Shown in pieces: positions 54,712 to 64,000 of a stretch of DNA of 64,000 nucleotides; within the stretch, counting starts at the first letter, position 1; each line of letters opens with the position of its first letter. The DNA is from Paraliobacillus salinarum. Lineage in GTDB: Bacteria > Bacillota > Bacilli > Bacillales > Amphibacillaceae. The notes below the pieces were generated by a model. It made no database searches, was not told where the DNA came from, and saw nothing but the letters and a program-made list of their open reading frames with translations. A program made the position numbers and the translations under genes. The stretch is from the NCBI RefSeq assembly GCF_014083865.1, contig NZ_JACEFA010000008.1, positions 45,765 through 109,764 of the forward strand, given 5' to 3'.

Positions 54712-55569
54712 TTATGCTTTCCCATCACTTTTACAAATCAATATTTTTTCAATAACTGCTTTTTTCATGTAATCTTTCGCTAATTGCATATATTTTCTTG
54801 GATCGGTTTCATTTGGGTTATTTTCTAAGAATTCTCGCAACCCATCAGAGAAAGGAATTTTTAGTTCAGTAGAAATATTTACTTTTGCACATCCTAGTTC
54901 AATTGACTTTTGCACGTCTTTTTTAGAAATACCTGATGCACCGTGTAATACAATTGGAACTTCTGTTAAACTGCTGATTTTTTCTAATCGTTCGAAGTCT
55001 AAGTTTGGCTCTGTTTCATACAAACCATGACCTGTTCCAATAGCTACCGCTAGAGAATCAACACCTGTTTTTTCAACAAACTCTACTACTGTATCTGGGT
55101 CTGTATAAGCTGCGTCCTCTGCTTCCACAATCAAATCATCTTCTTGTCCAACAAGTTTACCCAATTCTCCTTCAACCGTTGCACCATGCTTGTGTGCCTC
55201 ATCAACCACTTGCTTCGTTATTTCAATATTTTTTTCAAAAGAGTGATGTGAGCCATCAATCATAACAGATTTTGTACCTAGTTTAAGTGATTCTTCAATG
55301 GAGTCAAATGTTTCATGATGGTCTAAATGTAACGCTATTGGTACATCATTTTCTTTTGCAGCAACCTCCACAATTGCTTGAATGTATGCTCTACCAGAAT
55401 AGTTCATAGTACCAGGAGTAGCAGCTAAAATTACCGGAGAACGCATTTCAACAGCAGCTTCTACAACTGTTTTAATTGTTTCTAGGTTGTGAATATTAAA
55501 CGCAGGTACCGCATATCCTTCTTTTCTAGCTTTAATTAACATTTCTTTTGTGTTTTGTACGTATCCCAC
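54712..55569 (-). CDS. Class II tagatose-1,6-bisphosphate aldolase (GatY/KbaY-like)
   Basis: The 285-residue zinc aldolase shows ALHLDHHE (metal histidines), VEGELGKLVGQED, VLHGASGIS and KVNISTELK, as in GatY, KbaY and FbaA. It cleaves tagatose-1,6-bisphosphate to dihydroxyacetone phosphate and glyceraldehyde-3-phosphate. GTG at 55569 follows GGAGGT. The neighbouring AgaS and LacC-type genes favour the tagatose over the fructose substrate. It is cytoplasmic. Confidence 0.88.
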   Translation of the reverse strand: MGYVQNTKEMLIKARKEGYAVPAFNIHNLETIKTVVEAAVEMRSPVILAATPGTMNYSGRAYIQAIVEVAAKENDVPIALHLDHHETFDSIEESLKLGTKSVMIDGSHHSFEKNIEITKQVVDEAHKHGATVEGELGKLVGQEDDLIVEAEDAAYTDPDTVVEFVEKTGVDSLAVAIGTGHGLYETEPNLDFERLEKISSLTEVPIVLHGASGISKKDVQKSIELGCAKVNISTELKIPFSDGLREFLENNPNETDPRKYMQLAKDYMKKAVIEKILICKSDGKA

Positions 55570-55607
55570 CTGATTACCTCCTAATAATAGCCATTATTAG
55601 TGACATA

Positions 55608-56756
55608 TTATTTTTTATTGAATTTTATTTTTCCCTCGACTGCTGTTGCTTGTATTGCAGTTGAATCATCTAACACAACAAAATCTGCAAGCTTTCCTTT
55701 TGAAATACTACCTAATTTATCACCTAAACCTTGACTACAAGCTGGTGACAATGATGCTTTATGCCAAATCTCATACAATGGCTTATTACTCCATTGTTGA
55801 AGATTCTTTACACCATTTATTAATTGCAATGTGCTGCCAGCTAAGGAACCGAATTCAGTTTTCGCTATGCCATCTTGCATAAACACTTTGAATTCTCCTA
55901 GTTGGTATTCACCGTCTGGCATTAAACCGGCACGCATACAATCAGTAATTAACATTAATTTATCTTTTTTTATTTCACTAGCTAATGTAGCTATTTGTGG
56001 ATGCACATGATGCCCATCACAAATCAATTCAGCAAATACAGTTGGATCTGTAAGTGCAGCTCCAACAACTCCTGGTTCACGATGGTGCAATCCAGACATA
56101 CCATTAAATAAATGAACATAGTTATTTGCTCCATTAGATACAGCTTCTTTACAACAATCATAGCTTGCATCTGTATGCGCAATACTTACTCGTACTCCAC
56201 TATCTGTCACTTGTTTAATAAATGGCATTGTATTTTCTCGCTCTGGAGCAAGGGCAATTTTAGCAATCGAACCATTTGCTAACTTTTGCCACGCTTGAAA
56301 CTGCTCCAGATTAGGGTCATTAAAGTGAACTGGGTTTTGAGCACCTTTATGCTTTTCTGTAAAATAAGGTCCCTCTAGGAATATACCTTCTGACTGCGCT
56401 CCTGGTAAGCCTTGTTCAACTGCAGCTGTAATTGCTGTAATTGCTTGTTCAATAGCTGCTGCAGAAGAAGTTAACGTTGTTGGTAAGAAGCGGGTCACAC
56501 CTTGCTCTAATATCGATTCAGATATCGCTTGAACCGCTTCAACTGTTCCGTCCATAATATCGTAGCTATTTACCCCATGGATATGTGTGTCGAACAAGCC
56601 TGGAGCGATCGTATAGCCGCTCCAATCTTGCACATCACTACCATTAGGAATAGCTTCAACAAAATCTCCAAATTTACCGTTTTCGACTTTTAAGTAGCCT
56701 CCAACCTTTTCGCCATCTTCTAATAAAAATCGGTCCGCTATAATATAATAATTCAT
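55608..56756 (-). CDS. nagA: N-acetylhexosamine-6-phosphate deacetylase
   Basis: The 382-residue amidohydrolase has GLFDTHIHGVNSYD (metal), TFLPTTLTSS-like TRFLPTTLTSS, LEGPYFTEKHKGAQNPVHF, HLFNGMSGLHHREPGVVG and ITDCMRAGLMPDG. It deacetylates GlcNAc-6-P or GalNAc-6-P. Location beside agaS, with no nagB, suggests GalNAc-6-P (AgaA role). ATG at 56756. It is 43 bases after agaS. Confidence 0.92.
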   Translation of the reverse strand: MNYYIIADRFLLEDGEKVGGYLKVENGKFGDFVEAIPNGSDVQDWSGYTIAPGLFDTHIHGVNSYDIMDGTVEAVQAISESILEQGVTRFLPTTLTSSAAAIEQAITAITAAVEQGLPGAQSEGIFLEGPYFTEKHKGAQNPVHFNDPNLEQFQAWQKLANGSIAKIALAPERENTMPFIKQVTDSGVRVSIAHTDASYDCCKEAVSNGANNYVHLFNGMSGLHHREPGVVGAALTDPTVFAELICDGHHVHPQIATLASEIKKDKLMLITDCMRAGLMPDGEYQLGEFKVFMQDGIAKTEFGSLAGSTLQLINGVKNLQQWSNKPLYEIWHKASLSPACSQGLGDKLGSISKGKLADFVVLDDSTAIQATAVEGKIKFNKK

Positions 56757-56799
56757 TTTACACTCATCCTAGTTATTGAATTTTAAAACGAATGTTGCA

Positions 56800-57966
56800 T
56801 TATTTTTCCAACGGGTGGATCGTCACACCTTGTACGACGCGGTTTACTTTACCATCTGGACTTGGGTTATCTGGCGTAATACCTAAATCAATTGATTTTT
56901 TCAATGCAAATGCTTGAGCAAAGATTACATAAAGTAATGATAAATAGAAATCACTTGGTTGATCGTCATTGGCAACAACGTTAACTGTCCATGCTGCAAG
57001 CTCTTCTACTTCTTTATCATTGCTTGTCGTTAATGCAACTACTTTTACTCCATCTGCGTGTAGTTCTCTCAAAATATCTACATCATATTTTCTAGTGTAA
57101 GGATCTTGAGAAATAAATAGCATCACAATTGATTTTTCATTCAAGATCGACTTTGGACCATGTCTAAATCCTAGTGAAGATTCATGGATTGCTGCTACTT
57201 TTCCAGCAGAAAGCTCTAATAATTTAAGTGCTGCTTCATGTGCAAGCTGACCTAGTAAGCCAGAGCCTAAGAAAACAATTCTTTCGAAATCTACTTCTAA
57301 AATTTGATCAATTGTCGTAGCACAAGTATCCAAGCAATGTTTTGCATTGGTTGTTAGTGAATCCATTTCTTTTTTACTGATCCCTTGATTAGAGAATAAG
57401 TAATAAGCTGTTAATAACATACTGGAGAAACTACTTGTCATTGCAAAGCCTTTATCATGTGCCTTAGCTGGTGTGAGTAGTACAAGACTGTTTTCATCTG
57501 TTTTTGCATTTTTCGCTAATTTACCTTCATTATTACAAGTAATAATAACTTGGTAGAAATCTTTAATAATTTGCTCACCTAAGCTAACAGCCGCAACACT
57601 TTCAGGGCTATTACCTGATCTAGCAAACGACACAAGAATCGTTGGTTTGTTTTCGGAAAAATAATTTGTAGGATTAGAAACAATATCTGTTGTTGGAATA
57701 GAATCAAATTGTACATTTGATTTATTTTGCTTACGTAATTCAGGAGTAAGCGTATCACCTACAAATGCAGATGTTCCTGCACCAGTGAAAATCACCTGTA
57801 CATGTTCATGCTTTGCGTAAATCTTTTCGATAAACGACTTATACGCTTCTTTATTTTCTGTAAATTTATCAAACATTTCTTGCCACACTTCTGGTTGATG
57901 ATGAATTTCTGCTGCCGTGTGCGTTGCTTTCATTTGTTCGATTGTTTCTTCTGTAAGATTAAACAT
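56800..57966 (-). CDS. agaS: Galactosamine-6-phosphate deaminase/isomerase (AgaS, SIS domains)
   Basis: The 388-residue two-SIS-domain protein shows VIFTGAGTSAFVGDTL, SFARSGNSPESVAAV, FLGSGLLGQLAHEAALKLLELSAGK and ESSLGFRHGPKS. AgaS converts galactosamine-6-phosphate to tagatose-6-phosphate with release of ammonia. ATG at 57966 follows AAAGGAGG. It lies between galT and nagA in the same orientation. Confidence 0.92.
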   Translation of the reverse strand: MFNLTEETIEQMKATHTAAEIHHQPEVWQEMFDKFTENKEAYKSFIEKIYAKHEHVQVIFTGAGTSAFVGDTLTPELRKQNKSNVQFDSIPTTDIVSNPTNYFSENKPTILVSFARSGNSPESVAAVSLGEQIIKDFYQVIITCNNEGKLAKNAKTDENSLVLLTPAKAHDKGFAMTSSFSSMLLTAYYLFSNQGISKKEMDSLTTNAKHCLDTCATTIDQILEVDFERIVFLGSGLLGQLAHEAALKLLELSAGKVAAIHESSLGFRHGPKSILNEKSIVMLFISQDPYTRKYDVDILRELHADGVKVVALTTSNDKEVEELAAWTVNVVANDDQPSDFYLSLLYVIFAQAFALKKSIDLGITPDNPSPDGKVNRVVQGVTIHPLEK

Positions 57967-58012
57967 GAATAATCCTCCTTTTTAGATTGGATACAATTAT
58001 CTATAGATCTTT

Positions 58013-59500
58013 TTATGAATCAAGCTGATTAACCTTGTGAATAAAAGTCTTAAATGAATCATGGTTCTTAAATACACCGATATCCTCTAAGATTCTAGCA
58101 AATTTCACACCTAGCTCCTGCTCGATCACAGCTTTTACTTCTGCCTCTTCTACTAAATGGTTATATTTTTCTTTTAGTTGGTCTGCCCATACTTGATGTT
58201 CTGTATTAACTGAATCTACTTGCCCAATAATATAATCTTTGACCTGATCTAGCTCCTCAACTAATCTTGGCGGTAAAACGGCAAGACCCATTACTTCAAT
58301 AAGACCAATATTCTCTTTCTTTATATGATGCACATCTTCATGCGGATGAAAAATACCAAAAGGATATTCGTTCGTTGTTCGATTGTTTCTTAAAACTAAA
58401 TCTAATTCGAAGTGATCTCCTTTGTTTCTAGCAATTGGTGTGATCGTGTTGTGAGGCTCTTCTCCACTATGTGACACGATATTTTGTGATTCATCAGAAT
58501 AATTCACCCATGTTTTACGGATATGTTCAGCAGCTTCCACCAATTGATTAATTGTCTGTCCATGTAATCTAATGACAGAGGCCGGCCATTTCAAAACGGC
58601 GGCTTGAACTTCCGGGAAATGATTCAATTCAAATGTAAAGGCATTATCTGCTACCATCATCGGAAATTCGTAATTACCACCTTGGTAATGATCATGACTT
58701 AAGATCGATCCACCAACGATAGGTAAATCAGCATTAGAACCAACAAAATAATGTGGAAACTTCTTTGTAAACGTCAAGATTCTTTCAAAAACGTCTTGAT
58801 TTATTTTCATCGGACGATGTTGATCAGATAAGATAATACAATGCTCGTTGTAGTAAACGTATGGGGAGTATTGTAAACTCCAATCTTCACCAAGCATATC
58901 AATCTTTATTAATCTGTGATTCGATCGAGCTGGATAAGCTGTTCTTCCTACATATCCTTCATTCTCTTTGCAAAGCACACATTTCGGATAACTTGGCGCA
59001 TCATTTTTCATCAATCGTTCTCTTTTAATTTGCTCCGGATCCTTTTCTGGCTTTGATAAGTTAATTGTTATTTCTAACTCACCATAATCAGAGTCAGCTT
59101 TAAAAGAGATATTTTTCTTAATTCGCTCGGTTTGAATATAATTACTATTCTTGCTTAGTTGATAGAAATAGTCTGTTGCTTTTTCCGGTGATTCTTTATA
59201 TTTTTGATAAAATGTTTGATTCACAACGGATGGTCTCGGTATGAAACTATCCATTATTTGAGCAGCTAACATTTCTTTCTCATCTAAATTATTTCCGATC
59301 ACTTGATGTTCTACCGCAAAATCAATAATTTCAGCTAGAATACCGGGGATATTGTCGGTCGAAACTGTACTATCTTCTTCCACACTTTCTATCCCTAATA
59401 AGCTATTAATTTTATTTCTAACATAATTGACATCCGTTTTTTCTATTAACGATGCGTCTAAGCCTTTATTTATTAAGCTTGTGATAAGACCGTGAATCAT
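58013..59500 (-). CDS. galT: UDP-glucose-hexose-1-phosphate uridylyltransferase (GalT, long Firmicutes type)
   Basis: The 495-residue protein has the conserved [28 protein letters not shown] and [27 protein letters not shown]. It exchanges UMP between UDP-glucose and galactose-1-phosphate. The ATG overlaps the galE stop by four bases (ATGA), so translation is coupled. No galK accompanies it, consistent with galactose-1-phosphate coming from phosphorolysis. Confidence 0.95.
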   Translation of the reverse strand: MIHGLITSLINKGLDASLIEKTDVNYVRNKINSLLGIESVEEDSTVSTDNIPGILAEIIDFAVEHQVIGNNLDEKEMLAAQIMDSFIPRPSVVNQTFYQKYKESPEKATDYFYQLSKNSNYIQTERIKKNISFKADSDYGELEITINLSKPEKDPEQIKRERLMKNDAPSYPKCVLCKENEGYVGRTAYPARSNHRLIKIDMLGEDWSLQYSPYVYYNEHCIILSDQHRPMKINQDVFERILTFTKKFPHYFVGSNADLPIVGGSILSHDHYQGGNYEFPMMVADNAFTFELNHFPEVQAAVLKWPASVIRLHGQTINQLVEAAEHIRKTWVNYSDESQNIVSHSGEEPHNTITPIARNKGDHFELDLVLRNNRTTNEYPFGIFHPHEDVHHIKKENIGLIEVMGLAVLPPRLVEELDQVKDYIIGQVDSVNTEHQVWADQLKEKYNHLVEEAEVKAVIEQELGVKFARILEDIGVFKNHDSFKTFIHKVNQLDS

Positions 59501-60501
59501 TGTTTTATCCCTTCTTTACCATAACCATCTGGATGAGTTGAATGCCATCTCCAAGCATCCTCAAAAATTTTCTTTGCATTTGTTTTTGTAGGGTTCCAGC
59601 CTAGCACTTGTTTTGCTTTATCAGAGCTTGCAATAAGTGTACTCGGGTCACCCGCTCTACGCTCACCGTTTTGAGCAATAATTTCTTTACCAGTAACCTC
59701 GCGAGCTGTATCGATCATTTCTTTCACAGAAAAACCTTGGCTACTACCAATATTGAATACATTGCTTTCACCTTTATTTCTTAAATACCGTAAAGCTAAG
59801 CGATGTGCTGCAATTAGATCCTCCACATGCACATAATCTCTAATACATGTTCCGTCTGGCGTATTATAATCATCACCATAAATCGTTACGTGTGGACGTG
59901 TATTTAAAGCAGCTTCAAGAATAATTGGAATAAGATGTGTTTCTGGACGATGATCTTCACCAATTTCAGCAGTCTCTCTAGCACCAGCGACATTAAAATA
60001 ACGCAACGAAACATAATTGATGCCGTGTGCTTGGCTTGCCCAGTGACACATTTTCTCCATTGTTAACTTTGTTTCTCCATATGGATTTAATGGCTTTGTT
60101 CTTTCGGTTTCTAGTATTGGAACATTTTCTGGTTCTCCATACACTGCAGCAGTGGAAGAGAATACAATTTTCTTCACATTTTCCTCTGCCATCACTTGCA
60201 ATAACACTTGCGTTCCATAAACATTATTATCAAAATATTTAAGCGGATTTTGGACAGACTCACCTACAAGTGAATTGGCTGCAAAGTGAATAACAGCTTC
60301 TATTGATTCCTTTTTAAAAACCGTTCTTAGAAAATCAATTTCTCTTATATCCCCTTGATAAAATGCAGCCTTAGGATGTAACGCTTCTTTGTGGCCAGTT
60401 TCTAAATTGTCTACAATTACAACCGATTCTCCTGCATCAATTAATTGGTGCACAGCATGTGAGCCAATATAACCAGCACCACCTAAAACTAAGATACTCA
60501 T
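59497..60501 (-). CDS. galE: UDP-glucose 4-epimerase
   Basis: The 334-residue SDR-type epimerase has [26 protein letters not shown] and [13 protein letters not shown] (YxxxK), then [13 protein letters not shown] at 60501 follows AAAGGTGGTG; a longer frame to 60513 is not supported. It may also act on UDP-GalNAc, which cannot be decided here. Coupled to galT. Confidence 0.95.
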   Translation of the reverse strand: MSILVLGGAGYIGSHAVHQLIDAGESVVIVDNLETGHKEALHPKAAFYQGDIREIDFLRTVFKKESIEAVIHFAANSLVGESVQNPLKYFDNNVYGTQVLLQVMAEENVKKIVFSSTAAVYGEPENVPILETERTKPLNPYGETKLTMEKMCHWASQAHGINYVSLRYFNVAGARETAEIGEDHRPETHLIPIILEAALNTRPHVTIYGDDYNTPDGTCIRDYVHVEDLIAAHRLALRYLRNKGESNVFNIGSSQGFSVKEMIDTAREVTGKEIIAQNGERRAGDPSTLIASSDKAKQVLGWNPTKTNAKKIFEDAWRWHSTHPDGYGKEGIKQ

Positions 60502-60551
60502 TTTTAGCACCACCTTTACAAAACTGTCTTGCCTTTTATTTGATCAAGCTG

Positions 60552-61475
60552 TTATCCTAGGTTATCCCCTTTACTCAATTGGAAAGGTCTTAACCCTGCG
60601 CCTATCATACCTTGATCACTACCAAGATGGCTAATGTATATTTCGTTCAATATGTGCTTTTGTTCCTCAATAAGATGGTTTTCTAACTTCTGTTTGATGA
60701 TGCTTAGTAACACTGGATTCTTTGTAGCAATACTTCCACCTAAAACTATTTTGTGTGGGTCCAATAAACTGTTAATCATATAAATGCCATGTGCGAATGA
60801 GGTAACCATATCATCGATCAAATCTCTTGCTGTAGCATTTCCATCTTCATATTTGGCAAAAATATCTTTTGGCAAAATAGATTCATCTTGAAATGCTTTT
60901 CTAGCTTTTGTTTGCAACGCTGGTCCCGCGGCAAATTTCTCTAATCGTTCAATTGGTTGATCATGACCAGGAGCGTGAGTTGGAATTAAACCCAACTCAC
61001 CAGCAAATCCTGCTCCTCTAATGAATTTTCCTCCTTTGATAAAAGAAGAAGAAATCCCTGTACTTATCGTAATATAAGCAAACAATTCATCATCTTTCAC
61101 TTTTGCTTCTGCCCACTCTGCATAAGCAGCCATGTAGACATCATTGTCTATTACAATATTATCAATCCCTAAAGCTTCTCTCAATCGTTCTACTAACGGA
61201 AAGTTCGTCCAAGGGAGATTGTTCTGAAATACTGCAATGCCATTTTCAATATCTACTTTCCCTGGAACACCAACGCCTATTCCGTATATTTCTTGCTTTG
61301 GAATGCTACAATGATTCAATAATTGATGAACACAGTTGATCACCTGTTCAAACATTTTCTCTCTGTCAGAAGGGTTACTTTCAACCATTTCACTCTGAAT
61401 TAAATCACCTTTTTCATTCACGATTCCAGCTGCAATCTTCGTTCCACCAATATCAATTCCAATCGCATACTTCAA
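60552..61475 (-). CDS. ROK-family sugar kinase
   Basis: The 307-residue kinase has the ATP loop IDIGGTKIAAGIV, GVGVPGKVD, IDNDVYMAAYAEW and FAGELGLIP. It is of the glucokinase/N-acetylhexosamine kinase type. The usual ROK zinc motif (CxCGxxGCxE) is absent; the region reads PTHAPGHDQPIERLEKFAAGP. Context suggests phosphorylation of GalNAc released by the GH112 phosphorylase. ATG at 61475. Confidence 0.88.
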   Translation of the reverse strand: MKYAIGIDIGGTKIAAGIVNEKGDLIQSEMVESNPSDREKMFEQVINCVHQLLNHCSIPKQEIYGIGVGVPGKVDIENGIAVFQNNLPWTNFPLVERLREALGIDNIVIDNDVYMAAYAEWAEAKVKDDELFAYITISTGISSSFIKGGKFIRGAGFAGELGLIPTHAPGHDQPIERLEKFAAGPALQTKARKAFQDESILPKDIFAKYEDGNATARDLIDDMVTSFAHGIYMINSLLDPHKIVLGGSIATKNPVLLSIIKQKLENHLIEEQKHILNEIYISHLGSDQGMIGAGLRPFQLSKGDNLG

Positions 61476-61535
61476 TGAACAACCCTCGCCTTCCCTTAAT
61501 ACATAACTTTTATTTTTAAATGCACTTAACGTTTA

Positions 61536-61703
61536 TTAAACAAATTTTCTGTTGTAATTCCAAAGTAAGAATAACAAACCGGATAAGCCAGCTAGCTGCA
61601 AGAACAATTCAAATTTACCAACTGTTTTTTGTCCATAAATAACTAAGAACAGACAAAAGATAAAGAAGATAACTTTTACAATCGCCATTATTTTATCCTT
61701 CAT
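61536..61703 (-). CDS. DUF6903-like small membrane protein, 55 residues
   Basis: The product begins MKDKIMAIVKVIFFIFCLFL with the IYGQKTVG turn and ends NRKFV. It has two hydrophobic segments around IYGQKTVGKFEL, as in DUF6903 proteins found with sugar ABC transporters. ATG at 61703 follows GGAGG by 9 bases and overlaps the GH112 stop by 11 bases; MAIVK (61688) is a second possible start. The function is unknown. Confidence 0.8.
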   Translation of the reverse strand: MKDKIMAIVKVIFFIFCLFLVIYGQKTVGKFELFLQLAGLSGLLFLLWNYNRKFV

Positions 61704-63864
61704 TTGTGTATTCCTCCCAAATAATTTGACTAGGCTTTAATGTTAATTCGTGCTGCTTGCCTGTGCCGTCATAAATAGTTGTTGTTTGCTCTTCCATCGA
61801 GTTATTAATTACAGCGTACTTCTTAATTTCAGGATAAGCATGAACTTCACAATGTACATTCGTTGCAAACCATTTATTTAATTGATCCTCTTTGTTAGCC
61901 GCATAATACATTGCACGCATTAACAAGCGTGTATTTTCATGACTGTAAGGAAGTCCTGCAATATATACCCCTCTACCTTCACCAAATGAAGAAGCTGAAA
62001 GATGTATTTCTCCACCTGTGTAATCAATAATTTCTGTATCACCAGATAAAGCATAAACGTTTTTCATGTCTTCACCATAGTCGAACGTTTTAACATCTTC
62101 TGTAATAAAGTGTGAATCAACAGCTTCAGTGAAATACTTATTAGTAGATAAACTAAATCCTAACTCTTTATCTACACCTAGTACGTTTGCAAGTTGGAAG
62201 AAACGTCCTTGGTGATGGTGTGCAGTAGGCTCACCAATTCCAATAAATCCTCCGCCTGCGCTTACCCATGCTCTAATCGTTGCAGTTAGTTTTTCTTCTT
62301 TCCAGCGCTCGCCACCAGAGAATGATGTGCCAGCATCACCTGCGTTAATGATCACATCAACATCATCAGCAATACCATGCTCAATGACGTCATCAAAGCT
62401 AATGAATGATACATCAACTGCTGAACCACTTAATGATTCTAGGATTCCTTGATACGTGTAAGCTTGCTTATACCACTTACCATGAGCTACCATGTGTGTT
62501 TGCCATGTTCTTAACTTACCCCATGAGTTCAAGATCGCTACTTTTAAGCCTGAGTATGGAGTTACGCCTTTAATGTTATCGTATATTTCACGGAATTCGT
62601 CTGTTAAGTCTTTTACATAATCAACGAACTCAGGGAATTTATATGCTAGGCTTAAATATCCACCATAACCAATACGGTCTAATGGTTTACGCATAAGTGC
62701 TCTTCTTGCAGTTAACCAATTTTCGTTTGCTTCTATTACAGGATTGTTTCCTTCATAGAAAGTATCTGGGAAGAAGTATGGTAGAAATCTTCCTTCTGTA
62801 TATTTCACGCCTTCGATATCTGAAATAAGTCGTAATGTTGTACCATCACCGACACTACCTACAACAGCATCCATTCCAGTGTCTTTAAAATACTTGCCAT
62901 AAGGTTCTGTACCAATCCAGTTATCACCTAGGAACATCATTGCTTCTTTACCACTATCGTGTGTTAATTGAACAAGTTCTTTTACTTCTCTCGCTACAAA
63001 TGCTTGAATGAAGTCAATGTAATCTAAATATGCTTGTGTTGGCACTCTGAATGTGGAATTATAGTAACCTTGATCAATGATATCTTCTGGTCTTAGAGCA
63101 TATCCTTTTTCTTGTTCAAACGCTTCAAGTGCTGCAACAGAAACACTTGCGCCATATCCGAACCAATCAACAAACTTCTCTTCTGCTAAGTTATTGAACA
63201 CTAATGTAAAGTGATAGAAGAATGTAGTAAAACGAACGATATCTGTATCTGGATTCTCTTTTAACCAAGTTTTTAAATATTCTTTAACAAATTGATTTGA
63301 ATTTGGTTGTCTTACATCAAACGGAATTTCATGAGGTTTATCGCCCCAGTCATTTGTAATATGGTTATACATTTGTGTAGGATCCCAAATCATATACGCT
63401 AAGAATGAAACTGTGTATTCATGCCAAGGCGCAATATTTTTAATAACAACTGTGTTCGTTTCTTTATTTACTTCCCAATTTACAGGATCAACAACTTCAC
63501 CAGTAGTACGATCAATGACTTCCCACCATTTTTTCATATCGTGATAGTAATCTGGCTCTACTTGATCTTTAAAATAACCATCTAAAAATGAAATTTCTAG
63601 CTCTGAGCTTGTTGCAGTATTATATTGTGACATCAAATATAACTGTTGCACTTCTTCTTTATGTTTTTCAGCGAATTCATTGTGACTTCTCGCAACAAAA
63701 TAAGTTGTATAGATTTTCGCATCTAACTGTTTAATTTCGTCATCTAGTTTCGTTCCGTCACTATCTCTTAGGGCATCTGCTCCCCATAATTCTATTAATT
63801 CTTTCGTCTCTTCTAAAAAGTTCTGTTGACTTGGTAACGTCACTCTTCCTTTTTGTTTTGCCAT
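61693..63864 (-). CDS. GH112 1,3-beta-galactosyl-N-acetylhexosamine phosphorylase
   Basis: The 723-residue protein matches galacto-N-biose/lacto-N-biose phosphorylases over its length: KGRVTLPSQQNFLEETKEL at the start, the TIM-barrel acid motif MFLGDNWIGTEPY (Asp) in the middle and the C-terminal glutamine-amidotransferase-like domain with GDAGTSFSGGERW. It splits Gal-beta-1,3-GalNAc or GlcNAc with phosphate into galactose-1-phosphate and the amino sugar. There is no signal peptide, so it is cytoplasmic. ATG at 63864 follows GGATAGGTG. It lies 10 bases after a sugar permease gene. Confidence 0.94.
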   Translation of the reverse strand: MAKQKGRVTLPSQQNFLEETKELIELWGADALRDSDGTKLDDEIKQLDAKIYTTYFVARSHNEFAEKHKEEVQQLYLMSQYNTATSSELEISFLDGYFKDQVEPDYYHDMKKWWEVIDRTTGEVVDPVNWEVNKETNTVVIKNIAPWHEYTVSFLAYMIWDPTQMYNHITNDWGDKPHEIPFDVRQPNSNQFVKEYLKTWLKENPDTDIVRFTTFFYHFTLVFNNLAEEKFVDWFGYGASVSVAALEAFEQEKGYALRPEDIIDQGYYNSTFRVPTQAYLDYIDFIQAFVAREVKELVQLTHDSGKEAMMFLGDNWIGTEPYGKYFKDTGMDAVVGSVGDGTTLRLISDIEGVKYTEGRFLPYFFPDTFYEGNNPVIEANENWLTARRALMRKPLDRIGYGGYLSLAYKFPEFVDYVKDLTDEFREIYDNIKGVTPYSGLKVAILNSWGKLRTWQTHMVAHGKWYKQAYTYQGILESLSGSAVDVSFISFDDVIEHGIADDVDVIINAGDAGTSFSGGERWKEEKLTATIRAWVSAGGGFIGIGEPTAHHHQGRFFQLANVLGVDKELGFSLSTNKYFTEAVDSHFITEDVKTFDYGEDMKNVYALSGDTEIIDYTGGEIHLSASSFGEGRGVYIAGLPYSHENTRLLMRAMYYAANKEDQLNKWFATNVHCEVHAYPEIKKYAVINNSMEEQTTTIYDGTGKQHELTLKPSQIIWEEYTNEG

Positions 63865-63874
63865 TATCAAACAC

Positions 63875-64000
63875 CTATCCTTTCAGACCTCCGACAGTCA
63901 TTCCTTGAGTTAATCGTTTTTGTACCATGATATATAAAATAATAGTTGGTAACATCGCAATTACCATTCCGGCATACATCGGGCCATAGTTTACTGCCGC
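63875..64000 (-). CDS. Carbohydrate ABC transporter permease, C-terminal end (cut by window edge)
   Basis: The last 41 residues are visible: AAVNYGPMYAGMVIAMLPTI, then IILYIMVQKRLTQGMTVGGLKG. This is the end of the MalG-type permease (CUT1 family), with the last membrane span and the LTQGMT-GGLKG tail. It lies 10 bases before the GH112 gene, so a galacto-N-biose importer is the natural reading. Confidence 0.9.
   Translation of the reverse strand, partial: AAVNYGPMYAGMVIAMLPTIILYIMVQKRLTQGMTVGGLKG

Overview
The window is a contiguous piece of a low-GC Gram-positive chromosome, most likely from a spore-forming member of the Bacillaceae (Oceanobacillus/Virgibacillus/Gracilibacillus type; the genus cannot be fixed from the sequence alone). 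The signs are SigI, a PrkA-YhbH pair, an OpuC osmolyte importer with a GbsR-type repressor, SAM-I and yybP-ykoY riboswitches, the glgBCDAP order, strong GGAGG ribosome sites and sigma-A and sigma-B-like promoters. Most genes lie on the minus strand.

Layout. 1-2.6 kb: the sigma factor SigI (cut at the left edge), a membrane-anchored trypsin-like protease, and an intergenic stretch that is not empty. It holds a 25-codon ORF with a textbook promoter, ribosome site and terminator, followed by three more tiny ORFs with ribosome sites. 2.6-5.3 kb: beta-carbonic anhydrase, a zinc-ribbon membrane protein, a stand-alone MurG and a lipoprotein. 5.3-10.8 kb: an OpuC-type ABC importer, an M20 amidohydrolase behind it, and the divergent GbsR-family regulator with a cluster of four 9-mer half-sites. 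10.8-19.2 kb: a SirB/CbiX-like chelatase, then yhbH-prkA, trmL, yhbB-like amidase and queG in an order like that of the B. subtilis yhb region, and an ABC-class P-loop ATPase. 19.2-20.3 kb: a 52-bp tandem repeat, tRNA-Gly(TCC), a duplicated tRNA half and a small membrane protein behind a sigma-B-like promoter. 20.3-24.2 kb: a P-type cation ATPase behind a yybP-ykoY (Mn2+) riboswitch, and a 5'-3' exonuclease. 24.6-34.7 kb: a glycogen operon glgB-glgC-glgD-glgA-glgP plus a GH13 hydrolase. 34.8-42 kb: MscL with a zinc-ribbon tail, a VCBS/FG-GAP protein, DUF4317, two flavin reductases beside a flavokinase whose adenylyltransferase half looks degenerate, a DJ-1 protein and a coiled-coil surface protein. 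42-47 kb: metE, yitJ and yezD behind a SAM-I riboswitch. 47-51.8 kb: DinB, an orphan siderophore-type N-hydroxylase and three short-chain dehydrogenases. 51.8-53.7 kb: an ISL3-family insertion sequence.

53.7 kb to the right edge is the most coherent system. It contains a sugar ABC permease (cut by the edge), a GH112 galacto-N-biose/lacto-N-biose phosphorylase, a DUF6903 small membrane protein, a ROK kinase, galE, galT, agaS, nagA, a class II tagatose-bisphosphate aldolase and a LacC-type kinase. Read together: imported Gal-beta-1,3-GalNAc is split by phosphate. Galactose-1-phosphate goes directly into GalT/GalE, so no galactokinase is needed and none is present. GalNAc is phosphorylated (ROK), deacetylated (NagA), deaminated and isomerised (AgaS), phosphorylated again (LacC) and cleaved (aldolase) to triose phosphates. 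This differs from the known bifidobacterial pathway, where a C1 kinase (NahK) handles the N-acetylhexosamine.

Start sites were chosen from ribosome sites. Several genes use TTG or GTG.
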